Origin: Paucibacter sp. PLA-PC-4
GTDB taxonomy: Bacteria > Pseudomonadota > Gammaproteobacteria > Burkholderiales > Burkholderiaceae_C
Length of the DNA: 64,000 nt
Direction: 5' to 3'
Assembly: GCF_026241155.1 (NCBI RefSeq)
Contig: NZ_JAPFGP010000018.1
Location: 1 to 64,000, forward strand
The position numbers and the translations under genes are program-made. Below are positions 18,156 to 27,049 of this stretch, in pieces (positions within the stretch are counted from its first letter, which is position 1; each line of letters starts with the position of its first letter). The notes under the pieces are model-generated. The model saw only the letters and a program-made list of their open reading frames with translations, was not told where the DNA came from and searched no databases.

Positions 18156-20279
18156 TCAGCCGCCGCGCACCAGACGCACCGGCGGCACCACCGGCCGCGG
18201 CGGTGGCGTCAGCGCACGCCAGACCTTCTCCTCAAACGCGCGCGGGTCGAGCGCCGGCGCATAAAGAAAGCCCTGGAACTCATGGCAACCGGCACGAGCC
18301 AGGCAGTCGCGCTGGGCCTCGGTCTCGACCCCTTCGGCAATCACCTGCAGACGCAGCGCCCGCCCCATCTGGACCACTGCATTAACGATGCCCACATCAC
18401 TCTCATCTGCGGGCAGGCCCTGGACAAAGCTGCGATCGATCTTCAAGCGCTGGATCGGGAAGCGCTTTAAATAGCCGAGGCTGGAATAGCCAGTGCCAAA
18501 GTCATCGATAGACATGCACACCCCCAGCTCCGACAAAGCCTCGAGCCGGCGCAGCGCTTCCTCGGCATCGCGCAGCAGGATGGATTCGGTCAGCTCCAGC
18601 TCCAGCAGCGACGGCGGCAGCTCATGCGCCTTCAGCGCCAGCGCCACCGTGTCGACGAAATGCGACTGCTGGAACTGCAGAGCCGAGACATTGACGGCAA
18701 CCGGCATGCGCCAGCCCTGCCGAAGCCAAGCGGCCGCCTGAGCCACCGCCTGCTGCAGAACCCATTCGCCGATCGCGACGATGAAGCCGCTCTCCTCCGC
18801 GACCGGGATGAACTCGGCCGGCGAGACCTCGCCGCGCAGCGGGTCGCGCCAGCGTATCAATGCCTCCGCGCCGATCACTGCACCGCTGGCCAGGTCGATC
18901 TGCGGCTGATAGTGAAGCCGGAATTCGCGCTCCTGCAGGGCCTGGCGCATCGCGTGGTCCAGGCGCATGCGCGACAGGAGATCCACGTCCTTGCGCGGTT
19001 GATGGAATCGGAACGTGCCTCGACCGCTTTCCTTGACCCAGTGCATCGCCCGCTCGGCGCTGACCATCAACTCCTCAGCGGTGCCGCCGTCGCTGGGGAA
19101 CAGCGCAATGCCGGTGCTACAGGTCACGGTGAAGCTCAGCGTATCAAAGCTGAAGGGGCGCGACATTGCCTCCTGCACCCGCCGTGCCGCGTGCTCGGCG
19201 CCCCGCGCGTCGGCCTGATGGACCAAGAGCGCGAAATCGTCACCGCCCAGACGAGCGACGGAGTCGACCTCTCGCAAACACTCCTTCAGGCGCTGGGCCA
19301 CCTCCTTTAACACCCGGTCACCATAGGCATGACCCAAGGTGTCATTGATCTGCTTGAATCGGTCCAAATCGACATTCAGTAACGCGAAGCTCGTACCCTC
19401 GCGTCGCGCCATCGCTTGGGCGTACTCGGCCCGCTCGGCCAGCGCCCGCCGGTTCGGCAGGCCGGTCAGCATGTCGGTGTGCGAGAGCTCCTCGATGCGC
19501 TGGCTGGCGGCCAGCTTCTCGCTGAGATCGCGGTAGGAATAGACACGGCCGATCGGCCGGCCGCGGCTCCACTGCGGCAGCGAGACCCGCTCCAGCACCC
19601 GACCGTCCAGCAACTTGATGACGTCGCTAGTCTGCAGCAGCGGCGCTTCCTGGATCGCACTGAGCCGCATCGCATAGGCGGCTCCGTCGACCACGCTGCG
19701 CCGCATCCAAGCCTGCACGGCCTCGTCGTTGCGCTCGGTCAGCAGGTCCTCGGGCAAGCCCCACAAGGACGCGAAGCGCTGATTGAAGCTGCGCATGCGG
19801 CCGGCCAGATCGGTAACCAGTATGCCGTCGGCGGTCGACTCCAGCGTGGCCTTCAGTTCGGCCAGCAAGGTTTCGCGCTCTTCGTCATGCTGGCGCTGCT
19901 TGCTCAGATCGGCCATCGCCACCAGCCACAGGCCAGCGCTGCCGGCTTGCTCCACATGGCTGATGCGGCGCGTCACCCAGATGGCCTGTCCATCGGCACG
20001 GCGCATCAAGGTGTCTGTGTGCAGGCCTTCGCGCCCCCCGGCCGCAGCCTCGGCCCAGAACAGCGCGTCCTCGGCAGTACTAGACAGCGACTCCATGCCG
20101 CAGCCCAGCAGCTGATCCGGCCCCATGCTCAGCAAGCGCGTGGCCGCCTGATTGACGGCAACCACCTCCAGTGTGGCCGCATCCACCAGCCAGACCGCCT
20201 CCTGCAGCCCTTCGAGAAGAGACTGGTAGAGATCGACGGCTGGAGAAGCGGTGGGGGGATTGAAGCTGACCAGCCTCAC
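18156..20279 (-). CDS. PAS-PAS-GGDEF-EAL c-di-GMP enzyme
   Basis: A 707-residue cytoplasmic sensor and c-di-GMP enzyme. Two PAS domains occupy about residues 10-260. The GGDEF domain (motif GGDDF at about 345-349) has an inhibitory I-site REVD five residues before it. The EAL domain begins with EALIRW near 472 and keeps the key catalytic residues (NVSALQFQ, ELTES, DDFGTGYSSL, KIDRSFV, AEGVE). Both activities look intact. The GTG at 20279 is favoured over an ATG further upstream because it overlaps the HD-GYP stop codon as GTGA, giving translational coupling. Confidence 0.9.
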   Translation of the reverse strand: MRLVSFNPPTASPAVDLYQSLLEGLQEAVWLVDAATLEVVAVNQAATRLLSMGPDQLLGCGMESLSSTAEDALFWAEAAAGGREGLHTDTLMRRADGQAIWVTRRISHVEQAGSAGLWLVAMADLSKQRQHDEERETLLAELKATLESTADGILVTDLAGRMRSFNQRFASLWGLPEDLLTERNDEAVQAWMRRSVVDGAAYAMRLSAIQEAPLLQTSDVIKLLDGRVLERVSLPQWSRGRPIGRVYSYRDLSEKLAASQRIEELSHTDMLTGLPNRRALAERAEYAQAMARREGTSFALLNVDLDRFKQINDTLGHAYGDRVLKEVAQRLKECLREVDSVARLGGDDFALLVHQADARGAEHAARRVQEAMSRPFSFDTLSFTVTCSTGIALFPSDGGTAEELMVSAERAMHWVKESGRGTFRFHQPRKDVDLLSRMRLDHAMRQALQEREFRLHYQPQIDLASGAVIGAEALIRWRDPLRGEVSPAEFIPVAEESGFIVAIGEWVLQQAVAQAAAWLRQGWRMPVAVNVSALQFQQSHFVDTVALALKAHELPPSLLELELTESILLRDAEEALRRLEALSELGVCMSIDDFGTGYSSLGYLKRFPIQRLKIDRSFVQGLPADESDVGIVNAVVQMGRALRLQVIAEGVETEAQRDCLARAGCHEFQGFLYAPALDPRAFEEKVWRALTPPPRPVVPPVRLVRGG

Positions 20280-21553
20280 GCAGCCAACTCCCCGTTGCCC
20301 GTCACCGCGCACTCAAAGAAATAGGCCACCCGCGTGCGCGGGCTCAGATAGTCCAGAGAGGCGCGGGGCAGCAGATTGGGTTTCAGGCTGCGGCGTATGC
20401 CCAGGTCGGAGTGCTGCTCCAGATTCAGGATCAAAGCCTCCTCGCGCGGCACCTTGGCGTCATGCACCATCACCTTGGGCTTGAGCGGCCGCGAGGAATT
20501 GACCGCCACCACCAGGGCATAGCGATCGTCGGTCAGCTGCACCGCCGAGCCGGGGGGATACACCCCCATCATACGAATGAAGGCATTCAGCATGGTCGCG
20601 TCAAAGCGGTTGCGGCCCTGGGCGAACATCAGCGACAGCGCCTCGTGCGGGGTCATCGCCTTGGAGGCCAGCAGCGGATTGCACAGGCCATCGAAGCGGT
20701 TGACCAACGCGACGATGCGCGAGGCCGCGCTCATGCGGTCCACATTAATGCGCTGCGGGAAACCGCTGCCATCGGCATTCTCATGGTGCTGGGCGATCAC
20801 CAGCAACGGACCAGCCGCCAACCCCATGCCCTGAGCCAGAGCCACGCCCTTGCTCACGTGTTGCTGGTAGAGCTGGGTCTCGGCCATCGTAAAACTGTCG
20901 TCACGATTGCGCACACGGGCCGGCAACTCCGTCTTGCCGATATCGTGCAGCAAGGCGCCGACACCCAGATCCATCATCTCGTCGCGCCCCAGGCCGAAGG
21001 CGCGGCCCAGCAGCAAGGAGATGATCGCGACATTCAGCGCATGGGCGGTGCTGCGATCGCCCGCGCCCTCGTTGAGCAGGCGGATATTCAGGTCGCCCTC
21101 GGTCAGCATCTTGTCCAGCAAGGCGCTGGTCAGCGCGATCGACTGATCGCGCGTGCTGCGCGGCTCTCGCGGCAGCAGTTCCATCAGCGCACGGAAGGCA
21201 CCGGCGGCTTCGCCGTACTGCCGCTCGCACAAGGACAGGGCCTCACGCTGGGCGGCCAGCGCGCGCCGATGTGCCTCCTTGGCCTGCTGCTCGGGGCTTT
21301 GCTCATCGACCCCGGCGGCTTCCACCACAGCGACCTGCATCGGTGTCGCCTCGGTCTGCAGCTCGCTGCGACCGGGGCTCCAACGCACCTGTTTAAGTCC
21401 CAGGCGGCGCAGGATCAGCAGTTGATCTTCCGAGCTCAGTTTGAAGCTGCTGAGCGGAAACGGATGCGACATCCAGCCCAGATCCAGGTGGATGAACATG
21501 CCCACCTTCAGCTGGCCCACGTCGATCAAAGGATCGGAAGATCTGTCCTTCAT
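20276..21553 (-). CDS. HD-GYP domain c-di-GMP phosphodiesterase
   Basis: A 425-residue protein with an N-terminal DUF3391-like segment (IDVGQLKVGMFIHLDLGWM) and a C-terminal HD-GYP domain. The HD motif is HDIGK at about 203-207 and the second motif reads HHENADGSGFP, so GYP is replaced by GFP. The metal-binding histidines and aspartate are present, and hydrolysis of c-di-GMP is expected. A good AAGGA site precedes the ATG at 21553. The coupled downstream gene encodes a GGDEF-EAL protein, so one transcript carries two c-di-GMP-degrading domains and one synthase. Confidence 0.9.
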   Translation of the reverse strand: MKDRSSDPLIDVGQLKVGMFIHLDLGWMSHPFPLSSFKLSSEDQLLILRRLGLKQVRWSPGRSELQTEATPMQVAVVEAAGVDEQSPEQQAKEAHRRALAAQREALSLCERQYGEAAGAFRALMELLPREPRSTRDQSIALTSALLDKMLTEGDLNIRLLNEGAGDRSTAHALNVAIISLLLGRAFGLGRDEMMDLGVGALLHDIGKTELPARVRNRDDSFTMAETQLYQQHVSKGVALAQGMGLAAGPLLVIAQHHENADGSGFPQRINVDRMSAASRIVALVNRFDGLCNPLLASKAMTPHEALSLMFAQGRNRFDATMLNAFIRMMGVYPPGSAVQLTDDRYALVVAVNSSRPLKPKVMVHDAKVPREEALILNLEQHSDLGIRRSLKPNLLPRASLDYLSPRTRVAYFFECAVTGNGELAA

Positions 21554-21692
21554 TGGATTCCTTCGCCCTGTTTTTGAGGCGCCCTCGCTACCAGCATCGG
21601 CACGAGCGCCCGCCAACTTAAGTAAAACAGGCGCCGTTATTTAGAGACAAGCGATACAAACACTTTCATGTGCGAATTGTCACGAGATCGGC

Positions 21693-21722
21693 TTGACCGC
21701 CGCCAAGTCGGCGCCGTAGCAT
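21693..21722 (+). promoter_or_regulatory. Candidate sigma-70 promoter of pcaIJF
   Basis: TTGACC at 21693-21698 and TAGCAT at 21717-21722 with an 18-base spacer. The match to consensus is 5 of 6 and 4 of 6. The transcription start would fall inside the palindromic operator directly downstream. Confidence 0.45.
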
Positions 21723-21756
21723 GTTCAATTCAGGAACTCGAGTTCTATATATGAAC
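21723..21756. promoter_or_regulatory. 34-bp palindromic operator before pcaI
   Basis: A symmetric structure: a perfect 12-bp core GAACTCGAGTTC at 21734-21745, flanked at equal distance by GTTCA (21723-21727) and TGAAC (21752-21756). It lies between the candidate promoter and the pcaI start. The likely ligand is the IclR-family regulator encoded after pcaF, since IclR/PcaR proteins bind such inverted repeats, but this is inferred from position. Confidence 0.6.
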
Positions 21757-21776
21757 TTTCTCGAGACTCATCATCG

Positions 21777-22478
21777 ATGATCAACAAGCTACAAGACTCT
21801 GCCGCCCAGGCCTTGCTCGATGTCGCCGATGGCGCGACGGTGATGATTGGCGGCTTCGGCACGGCCGGCATGCCTACGGAGCTGATCGAGGCCTTGCTTG
21901 AGCACGGCGTGCGCGAGCTGACTGTTGTGAACAACAATGCCGGCAACGGCGACAGCGGCCTGGCCGCTCTGCTGGCCGCCGGCCGGGTGCGCAAGATCAT
22001 CTGCTCCTTCCCGCGCCAGGCGGATTCCCACCATTTCGACGCGCTATATAGAAGCGGCCAGATTGAGCTGGAACTGGTGCCGCAGGGCAATCTGGCCGAG
22101 CGCATCCGTGCCGCCGGCGCCGGAATCGGCGCCTTCTTCACCCCCACCGGCTACGGCACTGCGCTAGCCGAGGGCAAGGAATGCCGCCTCATCGACGGTC
22201 GCGGCCAAGTGCTCGAATACCCGATCCGGGCCGATTTCGCGCTGATCAAGGCCGAGCGCGGCGACCGCTGGGGCAATTTGGACTACCGCATGACCGCACG
22301 CAACTTCGGTCCCATCATGGCCATGGCCGCCAGGATCACCGTGGCCTCTGTCCATGAGGTGGTGGAGCTGGGCCAGATGGACCCCGAGGTCATCGTGACA
22401 CCCGGCATATTTGTGCAGCGCCTGGTCCAGGTGCCGCGCCAGAGCACCCGCGGCGGCGGTTTCAAGTCGGGAGCATGA
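21777..22478 (+). CDS. pcaI: 3-oxoadipate CoA-transferase subunit A
   Basis: Alpha subunit of the enzyme that activates 3-oxoadipate with CoA from succinyl-CoA, the next-to-last step of the beta-ketoadipate pathway. It has 233 residues with the CoA-transferase family I signature VMIGGFGTAGMPTELIEAL and the glycine-rich GAGIGAFFTPTGYGT. It starts at an ATG 20 bases after the palindromic operator, and the beta subunit gene follows after one base. Confidence 0.93.
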   Translation: MINKLQDSAAQALLDVADGATVMIGGFGTAGMPTELIEALLEHGVRELTVVNNNAGNGDSGLAALLAAGRVRKIICSFPRQADSHHFDALYRSGQIELELVPQGNLAERIRAAGAGIGAFFTPTGYGTALAEGKECRLIDGRGQVLEYPIRADFALIKAERGDRWGNLDYRMTARNFGPIMAMAARITVASVHEVVELGQMDPEVIVTPGIFVQRLVQVPRQSTRGGGFKSGA

Positions 22479-22479
22479 T

Positions 22480-23133
22480 ATGAGCAGCTCAAGCTACAAG
22501 AAGTGGACCCGCGAGCAGATGGCCGCGCGCGTGGCCCGCGACATCCCCGAGGGCGCGGTCGTCAATCTGGGCATCGGTCTGCCGACCCTGGTGGCGGCCC
22601 AGATCCCGGCGGGCCTCGAAGTGATCCTACACAGCGAGAACGGCGTGCTGGGCATGGGCCCGCCACCGCCCGTCGGCGCCGAGGACTTCGATCTGATCAA
22701 TGCCGGCAAGCAGCCGGTCACTCTGCTGCCCGGTGGCTGCTTCTTCCACCATGCCGACAGCTTCGCGATGATGCGCGGCGGCCATCTGGACATCTGCGTG
22801 CTCGGGGCCTTCCAGGTTTCGGTTCACGGTGATCTGGCCAACTGGCATACCGGCGCGGCAGACGCGATCCCTGCGGTGGGTGGCGCGATGGACCTGGCCA
22901 TCGGTGCCAAGCAGACCTTTGTGATGATGGAACATCTGAGCAAATCTGGCGAGAGCAAGATCGTCGACCAGTGCAGCTATCCGCTGACTGCGCCGGCCTG
23001 CGTCAGCCGCATCTACACCGATCTGGCCGTGCTCGCTCTCAAGCCCGAGGGTTTGCAGGTGCTGGACCTGGCAGAGGGCCTGAGCTTTGAAACCCTGCAA
23101 GAACTGACCGGCCAGCCGCTGCTGCGCCCCTGA
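22480..23133 (+). CDS. pcaJ: 3-oxoadipate CoA-transferase subunit B
   Basis: Beta subunit of the 3-oxoadipate CoA-transferase, 217 residues. The catalytic glutamate that forms the CoA thioester is Glu53 in HSENGVLGMGP. The N-terminal VNLGIGLPTLVA and the segment MDLAIGAKQTFVMMEH are typical. The ATG at 22480 lies one base past the pcaI stop; the longer in-frame reading overlaps pcaI and is not used. Confidence 0.94.
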   Translation: MSSSSYKKWTREQMAARVARDIPEGAVVNLGIGLPTLVAAQIPAGLEVILHSENGVLGMGPPPPVGAEDFDLINAGKQPVTLLPGGCFFHHADSFAMMRGGHLDICVLGAFQVSVHGDLANWHTGAADAIPAVGGAMDLAIGAKQTFVMMEHLSKSGESKIVDQCSYPLTAPACVSRIYTDLAVLALKPEGLQVLDLAEGLSFETLQELTGQPLLRP

Positions 23134-23161
23134 ACCCAAACAACAAACTCACGGAATTTTC

Positions 23162-24364
23162 ATGAACCAAGCCTATATCTGCGACGCTCAGCGCACCCCC
23201 TTCGGCCGCTACGGCGGCGCCTTGTCCTCGGTGCGTGCCGACGACCTCGGCGCGATCCCACTGCGTGCGCTGATGGCCCGCAACGCAAGGGTCGACTGGG
23301 ATGCCGTCGCCGATCTGCTGTATGGCTGCGCAAACCAGGCCGGCGAGGACAACCGTAACGTTGCCCGCATGGCCGGCCTCCTTGCCGGCCTGCCGATTGC
23401 CGTGCCAGGTGCGACGATCAACCGCCTATGCGGCTCCGGGATGGACGCTGTCGGCAGCGCCGCCCGCGCGATCCGCGCCGGCGAGGCCGAGCTGATGATT
23501 GCCGGGGGCGTCGAGAGCATGAGCCGCGCTCCCTTCGTGATGCCCAAGGCGGAGTCTGCGTTCTCGCGCAGCAATGCCGTCTATGACACGACCATAGGCT
23601 GGCGCTTCGTCAACAAGCTGATGAAGGAACAGTACGGTGTCGACTCAATGCCCGAGACAGCCGAGAACGTCGCCTCTGACTTCAAGATCGAGCGAGAGGC
23701 CCAGGACCGCATGGCCCTGTCCAGCCAGCTGAAGGCCGTGGCTGCGCAAAAGGCCGGCGTCTTCGATGCCGAAATCACGCCCGTGACCATCGCGCAAAAA
23801 AAGGGCGAGCCCACTGTCGTAGCCAAAGATGAGCACCCGCGCGAAACCAGCCTGGAAGCCCTGGCCAAACTCAAGGGTGTGGTGCGCCCTGACGGCACGG
23901 TCACCGCCGGCAATGCCTCGGGCGTCAACGACGGCGCGGTGGCGCTGCTGCTGGCCAGCGAAGCCGCCGCCGCACGCCACGGCCTGAGCCCGCGCGCCCG
24001 TGTCGTCGGTATGGCCACCGCCGGTGTCGCGCCGCGCATCATGGGCATAGGCCCGGCACCGGCCGCCCGCAAGGTGCTGGCACTGACGGGTCTGAGCCTG
24101 GCGCAGATGGATGTGATTGAGCTCAATGAGGCTTTCGCTGCCCAAGGCCTGGCTGTGCTGCGCGATCTGGGCTTGCCCGACGACGACGCACGCGTCAACC
24201 CGAACGGCGGCGCCATCGCGCTGGGCCACCCGCTGGGTGCCAGCGGCGCCCGCCTGGTGATGACGGCCGTCAACCAGCTGCAGCGCAGCGGCGGACGCTA
24301 CGCGCTGTGCACCATGTGCATCGGCGTCGGCCAGGGCATAGCCCTGGTGCTCGAGCGCGTCTGA
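23162..24364 (+). CDS. pcaF: Beta-ketoadipyl-CoA thiolase
   Basis: Cleaves 3-oxoadipyl-CoA to acetyl-CoA and succinyl-CoA and feeds aromatic carbon into the TCA cycle. The 400-residue thiolase has the acylated Cys90 (NRLCGSGMDAV), His356 (GHPLGASGARL) and the proton-shuttling Cys386 (CTMCIGVGQG). The CoA-binding NASGVNDGA motif is present. It is the last gene of pcaIJF, 28 bases after pcaJ, and is followed by a strong terminator. Confidence 0.95.
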   Translation: MNQAYICDAQRTPFGRYGGALSSVRADDLGAIPLRALMARNARVDWDAVADLLYGCANQAGEDNRNVARMAGLLAGLPIAVPGATINRLCGSGMDAVGSAARAIRAGEAELMIAGGVESMSRAPFVMPKAESAFSRSNAVYDTTIGWRFVNKLMKEQYGVDSMPETAENVASDFKIEREAQDRMALSSQLKAVAAQKAGVFDAEITPVTIAQKKGEPTVVAKDEHPRETSLEALAKLKGVVRPDGTVTAGNASGVNDGAVALLLASEAAAARHGLSPRARVVGMATAGVAPRIMGIGPAPAARKVLALTGLSLAQMDVIELNEAFAAQGLAVLRDLGLPDDDARVNPNGGAIALGHPLGASGARLVMTAVNQLQRSGGRYALCTMCIGVGQGIALVLERV

Positions 24365-24440
24365 ACGACAGGGATTGCCGCTGGCAGCGAGGCCAGCCAT
24401 GACAAAAACTCAAGCCCTGCTGAATATTTGTCATGGACAG

Positions 24441-24464
24441 GGGTGCCGAAAGGCACCCTTTTTT
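24441..24464 (+). terminator. Intrinsic terminator after pcaIJF
   Basis: Perfect stem GGGTGCC / GGCACCC with a GAAA tetraloop and six T. It separates pcaIJF from the downstream regulator gene. Confidence 0.92.
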
Positions 24465-24803
24465 GCGCGCACCGCGTGGGATACTGGATCCAATCTCATT
24501 CCGCGCTTCGCACATATACCGCGCAAAAACCGCCTTGCGCCCGGATGTACCGGGAAGCAGCGACACTAATCCTCACAATACACCGCTCAGATACCCCGGT
24601 TCGCACATTCCTTGCCGCACACCCGCCTCTCCAAGGCCGTGGGCTGAGCCCTATCCGAAACGCACCAAAATAGTGCATTGAAGTGCGTCAATCGCCCAAA
24701 ATGCCAGGTTTGGCTTGGACATGCCTCGAAGGCCTCCCTATAGTCAGCGCTTCCCTGCTTGCGCCCAGCCGATATGGGCGCCATTCGCACAAAACACGCC
24801 ACC
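24465..24803. other. Regulatory intergenic region before the IclR gene
   Basis: About 340 bases with no supported gene between the pcaF terminator and the regulator. The base composition is less GC-rich than the flanks. It includes an NtrC-like dyad, listed separately. Short open frames here have no recognisable product. Confidence 0.5.
24662..24676. promoter_or_regulatory. NtrC-like dyad
   Basis: GCACCAAAATAGTGC fits GCAC-N7-GTGC, the spacing of NtrC enhancer sites such as those before enterobacterial glnA. A TGGC...TGC element lies about 35 bases downstream, but its GG and GC are 11 rather than 12 bases apart, so a sigma-54 promoter is not convincing. The site would suggest nitrogen control of the regulator gene. 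Confidence 0.3.
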
Positions 24804-25637
24804 ATGTCTGCTGCCCGCGCACTCGATGATTTGGCCGCCCTCGCGGTCCCTGCCCCAGCCCCCGCCAGCCCCGCAGAGAGCGGCCCACTCAAGCGCGATC
24901 TGGTAGCCGGCCTGGAAAAAGGCCTGGCCGTGATCGAAGCCTTCGATCAGGAACGCCCCCGGCTGACCATTTCCGAGGTGGCGGCCCGCACCGGCCTGAC
25001 CCGCGCTGCCGCCCGCCGCTATCTGCTAACGCTGACCCATCTGGGCTTTGTCTCGCAGGACCGCAAGATGTTCGCGCTAACGCCCAAGGTGCTACGCCTG
25101 GGCCAGAGCTATATGCACTCGGCCCGCCTGCCGCGCATCGTCGAGCCCGAACTGCACAAGTTGGCCTACGCGCTGAAAGAAGCCAGTTCGGCCGGCGTGC
25201 TGGACGGCAATGATGTGATCTGCATCGCCGCCACCAGTGCCGGCCGGGTCGTTTCGCCCACCCTGCAGCCCGGCACCCGAGTGCCGGCGCATTGCTCGGG
25301 CAATGGCCGGGTGCTGCTGTCGGCCATGCCCCAGGCCGAGGTCGACGCCTGGATCGCCCGCCAGGAGCTAAGTGCGCTGACGCCCCACACCATCATCCAC
25401 CCCGAGCGCCTGCGCATCGAGATTGCCCGCGCCCGCGCGCTCGGCTATGCCTGCATCGACCAGGAGCTGGAGCTGGGCCTGCGCACCGTGGCGGTGCCGC
25501 TGAAGAACTACCGCGGCGATGTCGTGGCTGCGATGAATATCAGCGTGCACGCCTCGCGCATGAGCATGGACCAGCTGGTCGAGCATTGCCTGCCGCCCCT
25601 GCTGCAGGCCCAGGCACATTTGCGCATGCTGCTGTAA
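24804..25637 (+). CDS. IclR-family regulator (PcaR/PobR-like)
   Basis: A 277-residue IclR-type regulator. The winged helix-turn-helix reads LTISEVAARTGLTRAAARRY and continues LLTLTHLGFV. The effector domain includes GLRTVAVPLKNYRGDVVAAM. The linker between wing and effector domain (FALTPKVLRLGQSYMHS) matches the PcaR/PcaU/PobR subgroup that controls protocatechuate and 4-hydroxybenzoate catabolism. Its position between pcaIJF and pobA supports a local role, activating or repressing with beta-ketoadipate or an aromatic acid. The start is uncertain: ATGs at 24759, 24774 and 24804 are in frame and none has a clear ribosome binding site. Confidence 0.85.
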   Translation: MSAARALDDLAALAVPAPAPASPAESGPLKRDLVAGLEKGLAVIEAFDQERPRLTISEVAARTGLTRAAARRYLLTLTHLGFVSQDRKMFALTPKVLRLGQSYMHSARLPRIVEPELHKLAYALKEASSAGVLDGNDVICIAATSAGRVVSPTLQPGTRVPAHCSGNGRVLLSAMPQAEVDAWIARQELSALTPHTIIHPERLRIEIARARALGYACIDQELELGLRTVAVPLKNYRGDVVAAMNISVHASRMSMDQLVEHCLPPLLQAQAHLRMLL

Positions 25638-26909
<1,272 letters not shown>

Positions 26910-26918
26910 AGTGCGCTT

Positions 26919-27047
26919 GAGCTCGAGAACTTTTGTAGTGAGCCGTCGTCAGGCCAGGCGGGCCGGGCGCAGGAACCGCAGCGCAACTGAGGAGATGAGC
27001 ACCGCCCAACGACGCATGGCGGCGGCGCAGCACAAAAGCTCTGAGCC
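26919..27047. repeat. Inverted-repeat element between pobA and an M20 peptidase gene
   Basis: About 130 bases bounded by imperfect inverted arms: GCTCGAGAACTTTTGT on the left and ACAAAAGCTCTGAGC on the right. Inside, CCGTCGT near the left and ACGACGC near the right extend the symmetry. On the minus strand the interior reads as a 22-codon frame beginning MRRWAVLISS. It may be a folded RNA terminator for the two convergent genes, or a small repeat element; the two could not be told apart here. Confidence 0.35.
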
Positions 27048-27049
27048 TC

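Noticed and set aside
24709-24726. Possible sigma-54 promoter before the IclR gene
   Set aside because: GG and GC are 11 bases apart instead of 12.
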